Shown in pieces: positions 48,210 through 58,229 of a DNA stretch of 64,000 nucleotides (its first letter is position 1; every line of letters starts with the position of its first letter). The stretch covers positions 5,766,501 to 5,830,500 of the forward strand of contig NC_057317.1 of the NCBI RefSeq assembly GCF_000687475.1. Reading direction: 5' to 3'. Under the pieces are notes generated by a model, which did no database searches, was not told where the DNA came from, and was given only the letters and a program-made list of their open reading frames with translations. The position numbers and the translations under genes were made by a program. The stretch comes from Ustilaginoidea virens. Lineage: Eukaryota > Ascomycota > Sordariomycetes > Hypocreales > Clavicipitaceae.

Positions 48210-48229
48210 TCGTCGTCACTTCCAACGCC

Positions 48230-48932
48230 CGCCTCCGAATATGTGCATGCTGTTTTTGACTATAATTATACAATGCGACTGAAAACAATACGAGTTTACT
48301 TTAATATATAATAGTTTTGAGATATTAATATTACTGGCATGTATAAAGAAAAGAGCCGTTATAATTGCTTATAATGTTAAAAATCTATTATAAAACTTAG
48401 TAATTAAGTAAAATAATGTATTAAGTTTAAAAACTTATTGGTTTAAAATAACTGTAAGATAAAAAATAATATTGAAATATTGGACTGGATCCGCTTTTAC
48501 TTTTTTAACTATTCCTTAAAACTTATAGTTTTCATGTAAATTAAATTTACCGAAAAAAAAACTAATAGTATAATTTCAAACTAAAAAAATAATGCTTAAG
48601 TCACAAGACTTTAAAAATATATCTTATTTTAACCAAAAAAATATATTGTATATAAAACAATGAATAATACGTATGCAAACAATTTGTCAAATATTCTAAT
48701 TACCAATCTGGTAAGACTTTGCACTAGTGGCTTGTCTAAAAAAAGTAATATATTATAATTTATAAATAACTAGCTAATAATAATTATTGCATTAATATTA
48801 CTAACTTAAAATATATACCATATATAGATATATAAATATAAGTAACTGAACCATAACTTATAATGCAGTAATATCTTTATTACAAGTATATATTTAACAG
48901 TTCCTAATAGCATTACTTGCTGGCCGTTTAAG
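48230..48932. other. strongly AT-rich intergenic/promoter region
   Basis: About 700 bp of A/T-dominated sequence directly upstream of the large secreted-protein gene. No frame and no repeat structure seen. A TATAAATA sequence at 48831-48838, roughly 100 bp before the start codon, could serve as a TATA box. Confidence 0.5.
48831..48838 (+). promoter_or_regulatory. possible TATA box of the WSC-repeat protein gene
   Basis: TATAAATA about 95-100 bp upstream of ATG 48933. Because the whole region is AT-rich, chance occurrence is likely. Confidence 0.25.
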
Positions 48933-51900
48933 ATGAAGTTATTTTCGCAATTTTTCTTATCTCTAAGTCTTCAGATATATATTTATCCTCGGGCAATAGC
49001 CGACGACTGTTTCATCAAAAATACCATCATCAGTTATCAACCGCTGCAGGTATACTGTAATGATAATGTGTACACGCTGACGGGGGCGTAGTAAGTTTTG
49101 ATAATCCGCTTGTCAGTACAAAAAGCAATGATATCTGACACCGAATAAGCACAAATGCAGTCTGCGCGACCACAGTGCCCGGCACGGGCTCGGTAGGGAC
49201 GACTATTACGCGAGCCCCTGACGGGACGAGCTCTATCTTCGTCCAGACCCCAGCGACCTCGTCTGCGGCAAATCCCACGTCGGGCTGCCAGCAACCAGGT
49301 CAAGTGGCCGCCTTTAAGCTCTACGGATGCGCGATTTCGGCAGCCGGGTTCCCGAGCCTCGTCAAAGTTGCTACCAGCACGGTGATGAACCTGGACACCT
49401 GCGCCAAATCGTGTGCCAGGAGATACTTTGGCGTGTACAACAAGTAAGTGGTGCGGGAGCATGCGACGGGAGGAGTCCACGGGAGCTAGGCGCGGGAACC
49501 GGAAAGCTAACGAGAGGGGATGCAACAGTGACTGCTATTGCGGCGACATGCTCGACGGTGGAGCTATCATACTAGGTTCAGACCAGTGCAGTACCCAGTG
49601 TCCGGGGAATGCGGCTCAGTGTTGCGGCGGACAGGTGAAGTTGCAAGCGTTGAGAGATCTTGCGGGGCGGCAGTCGATACCGTTGACAATAGCCTTGTCT
49701 GTATATCAGCGAGGTGATGACTCTGCATCTACTGGTGGTGATGGAAACCAAAGTACGCAGCAAGGAACCATAGGAGGTTACATCACAATCACTCGCCCTA
49801 TTGGGGGCTCCCTCTCGGTGCCGACGACCGTCACAATCGCCCCTAGCGGAACCAACCCGGGAAGTGTAATTATAGTCACGCCAACATCCATGGGGACTTA
49901 TATTACAATTGCTCAACCAATCGGGGGCTCCATCACAGCTCCGACGACATTCACAATCCCCCCGAGTGGAACCAACCCGGGAAGTGTAATCATAGTCACG
50001 CCAACATCGATAGCGCCTTATATAACTATTACCCAGCCGATCGGGGGTTCGGTCACGGCACCCACCACAGTCACCATCCCTCCTACGGGGACCAATCCAG
50101 GGAGCGTCATCATCCTCACGCCGACGTCGATAGGGCCGTATGTCACAGTCACCCAACCCGTTGGCGGACCTATAACAGCACCGACGACTGTGACGATTCC
50201 CCCTAGTGGCACCAATCCAGGAAGTATCGTTATAGTGACGCCGACATCTGCAGGGATTTATATCACGGTTACTCAACCCATTGGCGGATCTGTCACAGCA
50301 CCGACAACCATCACTGTTCCTCCCAGCGGGACCAATCTCGGAAGTATTATTATCGTAACGCCTCCTTCAATAGCGCCATACGTCACAGTAACTCAACCTA
50401 TCGGGGGGTCTCTTACGGCTCCTACGACGGTCACCATTCCCGCAAGTGGCACGAATCCAGGAAGCTACATTATAGTAACGCCAACCGCCGCATCAGGCCT
50501 GCCATACGTTACGGTCACTCAACCTATCGGGGGTTCTATTACAGCACCTACAACAATCATCATTCCGCCCAGCGGCACGGTGCCGGGCAGTTATGTTATA
50601 GTAACGCCAACGGGAACTGGTACTGGCCTGCCATATATTACAGTGACTCAACCCATTGGCGGTCCTATTACAGCTCCAACGACAATCATTATTCCGCCAA
50701 GCGGCACGAATCTAGGCAGTTATGTTATAGTAACGCCAACGGGAACTGGTACTGGCCTGCCATATATTACAGTGACTCAACCCATTGGCGGTCCTATTAC
50801 AGCTCCAACGACAATCATTATTCCGCCAAGCGGCACGAATCTAGGCAGTTATGTTATAGTAACGCCAACGGGAACTGGTACTGGCCTGCCATATATTACA
50901 GTGACTCAACCCATTGGCGGTCCTATTACAGCTCCAACGACAATCATTATTCCGCCAAGCGGCACGAATCTAGGCAGTTATGTTATAGTAACGCCAACGG
51001 GAACTGGTACTGGCCTGCCATATATTACAGTGACTCAACCCATAGGCGGTCCTATTACAGCTCCAACGACAATTATTATTCCGCCAAGCGGCACGAATCC
51101 AGGAAGCTACATTATAGTGACGCCAACCGCCGCATCAGGCCTGCCATACGTTACGGTCACTCAACCTATCGGGGGTTCTATTACAGCTCCAACGACAATC
51201 ATTATTCCGCCAAGCGGCACGAATCCAGGCAGTTATGTTATAGTAACGCCAACGGGAACTGGTACTGGCCTGCCATATGTTACAGTGACTCAACCCATTG
51301 GCGGCTCAATTACAGCCCCTACCGCAGTCATCATCCCCCCAAGCGGTACGAATCCTGGTAGTTATGTTATTGTAACACCAACTGGACCGGGATTGCCCTA
51401 TGTCACAGTGACCCAACCTATTGGGGGCTCCATCACAGCTCCTACTACAATCATTATTCCGCCAAGCGGTACAAATCCAGGCAGCTATATTATCGTGACG
51501 CCTACTACTGGAACAGGAATTCCGTATGTTACATTTACTCAACCTATAGGGGCCTCTATTACAGCTCCTACCACGGTCATTATTCCCCCGAGTGGCACAA
51601 ATCCAGGCAGTTATATCATTATTACGCCTAGTATTGGAACAGGAGTGCCCTACGTTACAGTAACTCAACCTGTTGGGGGCTCTCTTACAGCTCCCACTAC
51701 AGTCATCATTCCGCCAAGCGGTACAAATCCGGGCAGTTACGTTATTGTAACGCCTACTGGAACAGGAATTCCGTATGTTACAGTTACTCAACCTGTCGGT
51801 GGCTCTATTACAGCACCTACTACAGTCGTCATTCCTCCAAGTGGCACGAATCCAGGTAGTTATATCATCGTAACACCCACTACAGGATTGCCATACGTGA

Positions 51901-54900
51901 CAATCACCCAGCCTATTGGGGGCTCTATTACAGCGCCTACCACGGTCATTATCCCCCCAAGCGGCACTAATCCGGGCAGTTACGTTATAGTAACGCCAAC
52001 CACTGGAACAGGAACAGGGATACCATACGTAACAGTCACCCAGCCTATCGGAGGTTCTATTACGGCGCCTACAACGGTCATTATCCCCCCAAGCGGCACT
52101 AATCCGGGCAGTTACGTTATAGTAACGCCAACCACTGGAACAGGAACAGGGATACCATACGTTACAGTCACCCAGCCTATCGGAGGTTCTATTACGGCGC
52201 CTACAACGGTCATTATCCCTCCAAACGGCACTAATCCAGGCAGTTATATTATAGTAACGCCAACCACTGGAACAGGAACAGGGATACCATACGTAACAGT
52301 CACCCAGCCTATCGGAGGTTCTATTACGGCGCCTACAACGGTCATTATCCCCCCAAGCGGCACTAATCCGGGCAGTTACGTTATAGTAACGCCAACCACT
52401 GGAACAGGAACAGGGATACCATACGTTACAGTCACCCAGCCTATCGGAGGTTCTATTACGGCGCCTACAACGGTCATTATCCCTCCAAACGGCACTAATC
52501 CAGGCAGTTATATTATAGTAACGCCAACCACTGGAACAGGAACAGGGATACCATACGTAACAGTCACCCAGCCTATCGGAGGTTCTATTACGGCGCCTAC
52601 AACGGTCATTATCCCCCCAAGCGGCACTAATCCGGGCAGTTACGTTATAGTAACGCCAACCACTGGAACAGGAACAGGGATACCATACGTTACAGTCACC
52701 CAGCCTATCGGAGGTTCTATTACGGCGCCTACAACGGTCATTATCCCTCCAAACGGCACTAATCCAGGCAGTTATATTATAGTAACGCCAACCACTGGAA
52801 CAGGAACAGGGATACCATACGTTACAGTCACTCAGCCTGTCGGAGGGTCCATTACGGCGCCTACAACGGTCATTATCCCCCCAAGCGGTACAAACCCAGG
52901 TAGTTACGTTATAGTAACGCCAACCACTGGAACAGGAACAGGGATACCATACGTAACAGTCACCCAGCCTATCGGAGGTTCTATTACGGCGCCTACAACG
53001 GTCATTATCCCCCCAAGCGGCACTAATCCAGGCAGTTATATTATTGCAACGCCGCCAACTGGCACAGGAACAGGGTTACCGTACGTCACAGTTACTCAGC
53101 CTGTCGGAGGGTCTATTTCGGCGCCTACAACGGTCATTATCCCTCCAAGCGGTACTAATCTAGGCAGTTACGTGATAGTAACGCCAACCACTGGAACAGG
53201 ACTACCATATATAACAGTCACCCAGCCCGTCGGCGGCTCTGTTACAGCTCCTACTACAGTCGTCGTCCCTCCAAGTGGCACGAATCCAGGCAGTTATATC
53301 ATCATCACGCCTACCACTGGAATTCCCTATGTTACAATTAGTCAAGCTGTCGGGGGCTCCATTACGGCGCCTACTACATTGATCATCCCTCCGAGCGGTA
53401 CGAATCCAGGCAGTTATGTAATCGTAACGCCTACTACTGGAACGGGGTTACCATATGTAACGGTTACTCAGCCTATCGGGGGCTCTATTACAGCGCCTAC
53501 AACGGTTATCATTCCGCCGTCTGGTACTAATCCTGGTAGTTACGTTATAGTAACGCCTACTGCTGGGACCGGGTTACCATATGTAACAATCACGCAGCCT
53601 CTTAGCGGCACAAATACGGTGCTTACTACGGCCACCATACCTCCTAGTGGCACTGTTCCCGGCAGTATTATTATTCAAACGCCAGTCAGCCTAGTACCCT
53701 TGACAAGCAGTGCAACCAGCTCCTTTACCGTCATTAGTAGTGTGACTATTAACTCTCTATCTATTTCCTCCACCTTGTCCTCAGTTTCTTCAGGGACCCC
53801 TATTCCCTCACCCACATGTCTTCTCCGGATCCTTGTAGGCTGCTATAATCCCACTAACGGTAATTCTCTCTACACCTCAAGTAACGCCTGTACGTCTTAT
53901 CCTGGCTATTCACAGGCTGGAATTGCCGGTTATATTGAGCCAACCGCCGACTCTGGAAATCTGCCTCTTTATCGGTGCTCTAATCCTGATGGTCGTTATC
54001 TTATTACTCAAAGTTCCTCGTGCGAGTCTTTTTCTGGATTTACGCTTGATACGACTCTTGGCTATCTCCGTGCGAATCCAGATCCTGGCACTTTAGCTCT
54101 ATATCGATGTTCAAATGCAGCTGGCCAATTTATTATATCTCAGGTTACTAATTGCGAACAGAAGCCTGGCTACGCCTTTAATGGCCCACTTGGATATGCA
54201 TTTTCGCGATTATGTGATTGCCTTGCGATATATGGCTGCTATAATCCAAGTAATGGCAACTATCTCTACGTCAATGATGCTGTTTGTGAAAATAGGGCTG
54301 GCTATTCTTATTTAGGAGTTGCTGGCTATATCCCGCCAACCTCGCAGGCAGGTACCCTGCCTATTTATCGGTGCTCTAATCCTAACGGCCGGTTTCTTAT
54401 TACTGGCAGCTCTTCGTGTGAATCTGTGCCCGGATATACGCTTGATCGGAATCTTGGGTATCTTTACACTAGCCAGGTAAATGGCACCTTCCCTATTTAT
54501 AGATGTTCAAGCGCTAGTACTGGCCAATATATAATAAGTCAGGTCACTGTTTGCGACAATAAACCTGGCTTTGTTTTAGACGGCGTTCTTGGCTATGTCT
54601 TTGCTACTGGTAACTGTTCTCCCGTAATTTCATATGTTACTATCATTCAAACTCTTTCCGGTACGAATACCGTGCCGACCACGGTAACTATTCCGCCCAG
54701 CGGAACAATACCTGGCACTGTATTGGTGCAGACACCAGTTTCCTCCGCCATTTCTTCCGCCGTCACATCTTATACTGGGCCCTATACAACTATTTTCCAA
54801 CCATTCACCGGCACTGTCACAGTCGTGACTACAGTCACAATTGCTCCTAGTGGAACTAGTCCGGGCACGGTTATTATTCAAATCCCACCAACTACTGCTC

Positions 54901-55277
54901 TTTACCGCTGCTATAGCGCCAGGTTGAAAAAGCACATGACCAGCATACAGTCAAATTGCGAGGGCACCACGTATAGTTTGGATGCCTATCTTGGACGTAT
55001 CATGGTCAGCCCGATCGCGAATTCAACCCCGCTGTACCGTTGTTATAATCCTACCGTGACCGATCACATGGACTCTATTCTAGCTAATTGCGAGGGTACT
55101 TCGTATAGAAACGACGCTTTCCTGGGTTATGTGTATACGACTCAGATGGCGAATACTATCCCTCTGTATCGCTGCTTCAGTTCTTCATTGTATGACCATC
55201 TGACTAGTGATCTTAGTAGCTGCGAAGGCACAGTCTACCGCTACGAGCAAATTCTTGGCTATGTATATCCATATTGA
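48933..55277 (+). CDS. large secreted WSC-domain protein with about 33 Thr/Pro/Gly-rich repeats and DUF5648-like modules (three exons)
   Basis: Predicted join: 48933-49090, 49150-49443, 49529-55277 (2066 aa). Residues 1-23 form a signal peptide (MKLFSQFFLSLSL...ends RAIA). A short Thr-rich segment follows. A WSC domain lies at about 109-196: KLYGC, then AKSCARRYFGVYN, joined by splicing to DCYCGDML and CPGNAAQCCGG. WSC domains bind cell-wall or other polysaccharides. Residues 235-1560 are 31 repeats of 40-44 residues (YVTVTQPIGGSITAPTTVII... type); two more lie at about 1852-1940. Cys/Tyr-rich modules (GCYNPTNG, PLYRCSNPDGR, LGYV) at about 1581-1850 and 1942-2066 resemble DUF5648. There is no GPI signal or membrane segment, so a secreted wall-associated or extracellular protein is inferred. 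The start was chosen because it gives a signal peptide and both introns keep frame. The specific ligand is unknown. Confidence 0.85.
49091..49149 (+). other. predicted intron 1 of the WSC-repeat gene
   Basis: 59 nt, donor GTAAGTTTTG, branch-like CTGAC at 49135-49139, acceptor AATAAG. It removes the in-frame TAG at 49089-49091, and among nearby AGs only 49148-49149 joins the frames without a stop. The donor is strong; the acceptor (AAG) is weaker. Confidence 0.65.
49444..49528 (+). other. predicted intron 2 of the WSC-repeat gene
   Basis: 85 nt, donor GTAAGTGG, branch GCTAACG at 49506-49512, acceptor CAACAG. Splicing (phase 2) joins FGVYN to DCYCGDML and so restores a WSC domain split between two frames. 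This is strong evidence for the intron. Confidence 0.9.
49779..53690 (+). repeat. coding tandem repeat array, 31 units of about 120-132 bp
   Basis: Each unit encodes a core of the form Y(V/I)TVTQPIGGSITAPTT followed by (V/I)IIPPSGTNPGSYVIVTP and a variable TG(TG)LP/IP linker. Units at the ends are more divergent, and those in the middle are nearly identical in DNA. Three consecutive 129-bp units at 50634-51020 are identical or nearly so. Confidence 0.95.
52026..52817 (+). repeat. higher-order repeat: 264-bp dimer, three copies
   Basis: Six 132-bp units alternate between two types. Type 1 encodes PPSG and SYVIV; type 2 encodes PPNG and SYIIV. The alternation repeats with almost no other change, so the duplicated unit was a dimer. 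Confidence 0.9.
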
Positions 55278-55833
55278 TAGAAACGAGTATTAGCAATACA
55301 TTATTTTTTTCTATGAAACGTTGACCATCGTTCTTTTCGTGCTCTTTGTCAGTTTGTATGTATGCGTATAGTCACGTCGGCTTCTTAGTAAATGACATTA
55401 CGACCTAATGGCCTCGTCCAAAGCAATCCTGCATCTGATCCATCAGCGACTTTGACTATCCCTTATTAAGACTGTGCTTATGTCTAGACTATCTCTCACC
55501 TTCGCCCCAGTGGTGTCAAAGGGTACTCGCGATTTTCGGTCGACAAAGGTTTTGTCGAGCAGGTGACCCAAGGCGAGCTTGCTGAATTTCAATAGAAGCC
55601 TGGGTCACGGGAACGCTTGTGAAGCGGACGCGCCTCATACGCTCGCATTCCCCCATCCACGGCACCTGTAATCGTAGCTGGTTTCTTACTACATACGGAG
55701 TGCTACGACGAGGAAGACCACCCGGCATCTACAGCGGCCGCACATGGAATTAACAGTACCAGCTAGACATCATCTGGCTTAAAACGGCGACGCCATTCGC
55801 AATTCAGCACGCCGGCTCCTGCCACGCACCCAG
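55278..55833. other. intergenic region downstream of the WSC-repeat gene
   Basis: Contains the 3' end of the upstream gene and the region beyond the 3' block of the first small secreted protein. Open frames present are short and featureless. No terminator-like or repeat structure is evident. Confidence 0.4.
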
Positions 55834-55868
55834 ACTTGACCGCCGCCAGCGCTCGCCTCTGATGCTTC
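55834..55868 (-). other. conserved 3' block, copy 1 (downstream of small secreted protein 1)
   Basis: 35 bp, 32 identical to 57728-57762, both 3' of the stop codon of paralogous genes. The core on the minus strand is AGAGGCGAGCGCTG. It begins 19 bases after the stop codon here. Its function is unknown; it could be a 3' UTR element or an old coding remnant. Confidence 0.7.
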
Positions 55869-55869
55869 A

Positions 55870-55886
55870 CCCCCCCCCCCCCCCCC
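55870..55886. repeat. homopolymer of 17 C (17 G on the gene strand) adjoining the stop codon
   Basis: The run directly follows the TGA of the minus-strand gene at 55887-56249 and separates it from the conserved 3' block. Such a run is prone to length change and to sequencing error. Confidence 0.9.
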
Positions 55887-56249
55887 TCACGTGCAGAATT
55901 TTGCCTCCCCGACGGTGATGCCCTGCGCAGCGCAAAAGGGGCGCATTTTAGCAAGATCCTTGCATATTTCAACGGCGGTGCTGTCGGTCCTGCATTTTCC
56001 ACCCTTGTAACCATTCCACGCGCAGGTGCAGGCGACCAGAGCCTCGCACGAGTCCTTTATAAAGTATTTGCCCGCGCCCGGCGTAAAGATCTTTTGAGCA
56101 TCTATGATGTTCCTCCTGCAGTCCTCGCAGCCGACTTGACGCCGTTCACATCTCTGAGCCCACGTGCCTTGCGGGTAGAACCCTGCTGCCCTCGCGACAG
56201 GTGCCGCGAGAGCCAAGCCGGCCGTCAAGAACTTGGCTGCGCCGACCAT
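55887..56249 (-). CDS. small secreted cysteine-rich protein 1 (120 aa)
   Basis: Single-exon frame. Residues 1-21 are a signal peptide (MVGAAKFL...PVARA), leaving a mature protein of about 99 residues with ten cysteines, probably five disulphide bonds. Cys spacing is C-x6-C-x2-C-x23-C-x5-C-x1-C-x9-C-x9-C-x9-C-x12-C. It shares with the protein at 57813-58229 all ten cysteines and the motif (T/Q)PGAG..FI, at under 50% overall identity. No named family is recognised. Small size, secretion and cysteine density fit candidate effectors or extracellular antimicrobial-type proteins of fungi, but no activity can be read from the sequence. The stop codon abuts a 17-base G run. Confidence 0.8.
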   Translation of the reverse strand: MVGAAKFLTAGLALAAPVARAAGFYPQGTWAQRCERRQVGCEDCRRNIIDAQKIFTPGAGKYFIKDSCEALVACTCAWNGYKGGKCRTDSTAVEICKDLAKMRPFCAAQGITVGEAKFCT

Positions 56250-57727
56250 GTCTGAAACAGGCCTTTGATCTTGAACAGTAGGTCAGAGTGTGGGCCGAAT
56301 GTAGATGGCAATAGCTAAACAAGATTCAGGGCAGATATCAAACGGTGAAATAAGCAGGCAGGATGACTGAGAATTACAGTGGATAGTTGTGCGTGATTCC
56401 GTCTGCACCTACCCAGGGCGCGAAATCTGTACCTATATATAAATTAAGTATAGAAACCACAGGGCTGCTGCGCAAAAACTCATCCCGCGATTTGACATTG
56501 CATTACGTACACTACTTTGCATGCTAATAAGGGTCCCTTTGAAGGTGCGAAGGAGCAAGGATATTGGCAGCCTAGTCTAGCAGCCAAACCTTTGTCACTC
56601 AAATCCTCATATTAGTGATTTCGGCATTTATAATAGAGCCAATAAGTGAGTGACATGTTGGGGGTTAATGCTATTGAAAAGGGCAGAACGAGGCCTCTTT
56701 TCAAGCCCAGCCTGTAGCTAAATTAGCGGGAATCGCCTCACAGCGCCCTATGTGCCCTACAGGTACGATAAGTGCGATATAGCTCGCTAAAAGTCCGGGA
56801 ATTGCTAGTACTTATGCCATGATGCCACCTTTTTAGTCTGTTGAAGTGTCCTTTATAAAAAGGGTTCTCTATCGGCTGAAACCCTTACAAAGTCTGCACC
56901 TTTGCACCTTCAAACGGATGTGAACGCCAAGTCTTGCTCTGAGTAATGGTTCCGTTACAGAGGACGCGAGGCTTGCGCTTACTAAATGCCAGACCACCTG
57001 ACCTACAGGATGTACTATCTAGTACGGAGTACAAAGCCCGATGCAGATCGGCATTACGATAACTGTGTTTTATCAATGGTACTTCTGAGTAAAGAAAGAT
57101 AGTAAGCGATATCCACCGCGAACCAACGCGATATCGCAACGAGGTCCGATGCTGCCAAGCTTACCGACACGCTGGGTAGACCTGAGACGGACGGCTAAAT
57201 TCTCCGTGGCTGAGATCCAAGGACGGGCGCCGGGTGCGGCATAATTTCCTGGCACCTTACCAGGATCCGTAAGGATCTGCAACTACAATCTATGGCAGGG
57301 GCCGCTTGCGTGCCGTGTAAAAAGGAATAGTTGCCAAGAATGAACGCCAATCCGGCGCACGCTGGGCAGTAATCTACCGAGCCAAATACCTCCTTTGGCG
57401 CAGTCTTGCAAAAGGGGTATTCATGTTGGCGCTTAAAGAATTGGCGTGGAAGAATAAAGAATAGTCTCCGCTTATTCCACAAGTTAATTATAGCGCCTTC
57501 CTTCTCTGCTCTTCTGTACTCGGTCTTCTACCGATATCGTCATCATTATATATATTATTATGTGCTTTTTTAACAGAACCTTGAAATAACAAGTGCTACC
57601 TGAAATTTTTCGCCGACATGTGATAAAAAAGACCACCGCCCAGCACAAATATCCCGCTCATAGAATTCCTACCGGCTAGAGACGCCTCCGGCTATATGGA
57701 TTGCCGTTCCGCCCCCGTATCCCAGCC
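56250..57727. other. intergenic region between the two small secreted protein genes
   Basis: Holds the likely promoter of the first gene (on its right side, 56250 onward) and a MITE-like inverted-repeat segment (56534-56918). Open frames in 56885-57482 on the minus strand show no signal peptide or recognisable domain. No RNA gene seen. Confidence 0.4.
56534..56918. mobile_element. possible MITE-like element with imperfect terminal inverted repeats
   Basis: TCCCTTTGAAGGTGC near 56534 and its near reverse complement GCACCTTCAAACGGA at 56904-56918 are inverted ends about 385 bp apart; similarity extends about 20 bp with three or four mismatches. I find no convincing target duplication and no second copy in the window. 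Confidence 0.35.
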
Positions 57728-57762
57728 CTTGACCGCCGACAGCGCTCGCCTCTCAGGCTTCA
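57728..57762 (-). other. conserved 3' block, copy 2 (downstream of small secreted protein 2)
   Basis: Partner of 55834-55868 with 32 of 35 bases identical, 51 bases after the stop codon of the paralogue. No homopolymer lies between stop and block here. Confidence 0.7.
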
Positions 57763-57812
57763 TTCCGCTAGCAGCAGAGGCCCGGCCCCCGGGTCCGTAC
57801 AGGCTAGCTCTT

Positions 57813-58229
57813 CTAGGGCGAATCTGTATCAATATCTGTGATGATACCATCTGCTTCGTTCTCGGGGCAGAAGTTTGACCCGAAAACGGGGTAACCCTTG
57901 CTCTGGCAGAAGGCGCGTTGCTTGTCGAAATGTCTGCACAAGCCACCTTCAACCAGGTAATCGTAATCTTTGCACGTTTCGGTCTTTGTACCAGATCTTG
58001 CGCAGGAGCAGGCGGTCAAGTCTTGGCACGCGCCTGCTATGAACATTTCGCCCGCGCCAGGCTGGAATATACCTTGGGCACTCAGGACAACGTCTCTGCA
58101 GTCGAAGCAAGTGACTTCATTGTGGCGACAGCTCTGGACCCATTGGTTGATGGGTGGCGTTCGAGGGATGGCCAGGACGGCAGGCAAGAGCATCAGTACG
58201 CCAATCAGGTTGAGTTGATTGCAGTGCAT
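57813..58229 (-). CDS. small secreted cysteine-rich protein 2 (138 aa), paralogue of protein 1
   Basis: Residues 1-20 form a signal peptide (MHCNQLNLIGVLMLLPAVLA). The mature part has ten cysteines in the same order and spacing as the protein at 55887-56249, except x11 instead of x9 in the loop before the eighth cysteine. It has an acidic C-terminal tail (DGIITDIDTDSP) that the paralogue lacks. The start at 58229 was chosen because it yields a signal peptide; the frame is open further upstream to 58412 but without one. The context CACAACC before ATG is a reasonable fungal start. Same strand, about 1.6 kb apart: a tandem duplication that has diverged. Function unknown; candidate effector-like protein. 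Confidence 0.8.
   Translation of the reverse strand: MHCNQLNLIGVLMLLPAVLAIPRTPPINQWVQSCRHNEVTCFDCRDVVLSAQGIFQPGAGEMFIAGACQDLTACSCARSGTKTETCKDYDYLVEGGLCRHFDKQRAFCQSKGYPVFGSNFCPENEADGIITDIDTDSP

Noticed and set aside
49578..50276. 232-codon antisense open frame over the repeat gene (also 51306-51791)
   Set aside because: It is a shadow of the periodic coding repeats. It has no independent start context or domain and disappears where the repeat ends.
57195..57482. 95-codon minus-strand frame with several cysteines, considered as a third secreted paralogue
   Set aside because: It lacks the cysteine spacing of the two paralogues and has no signal peptide (a Lys/Arg/Phe-rich start without a cleavage site).
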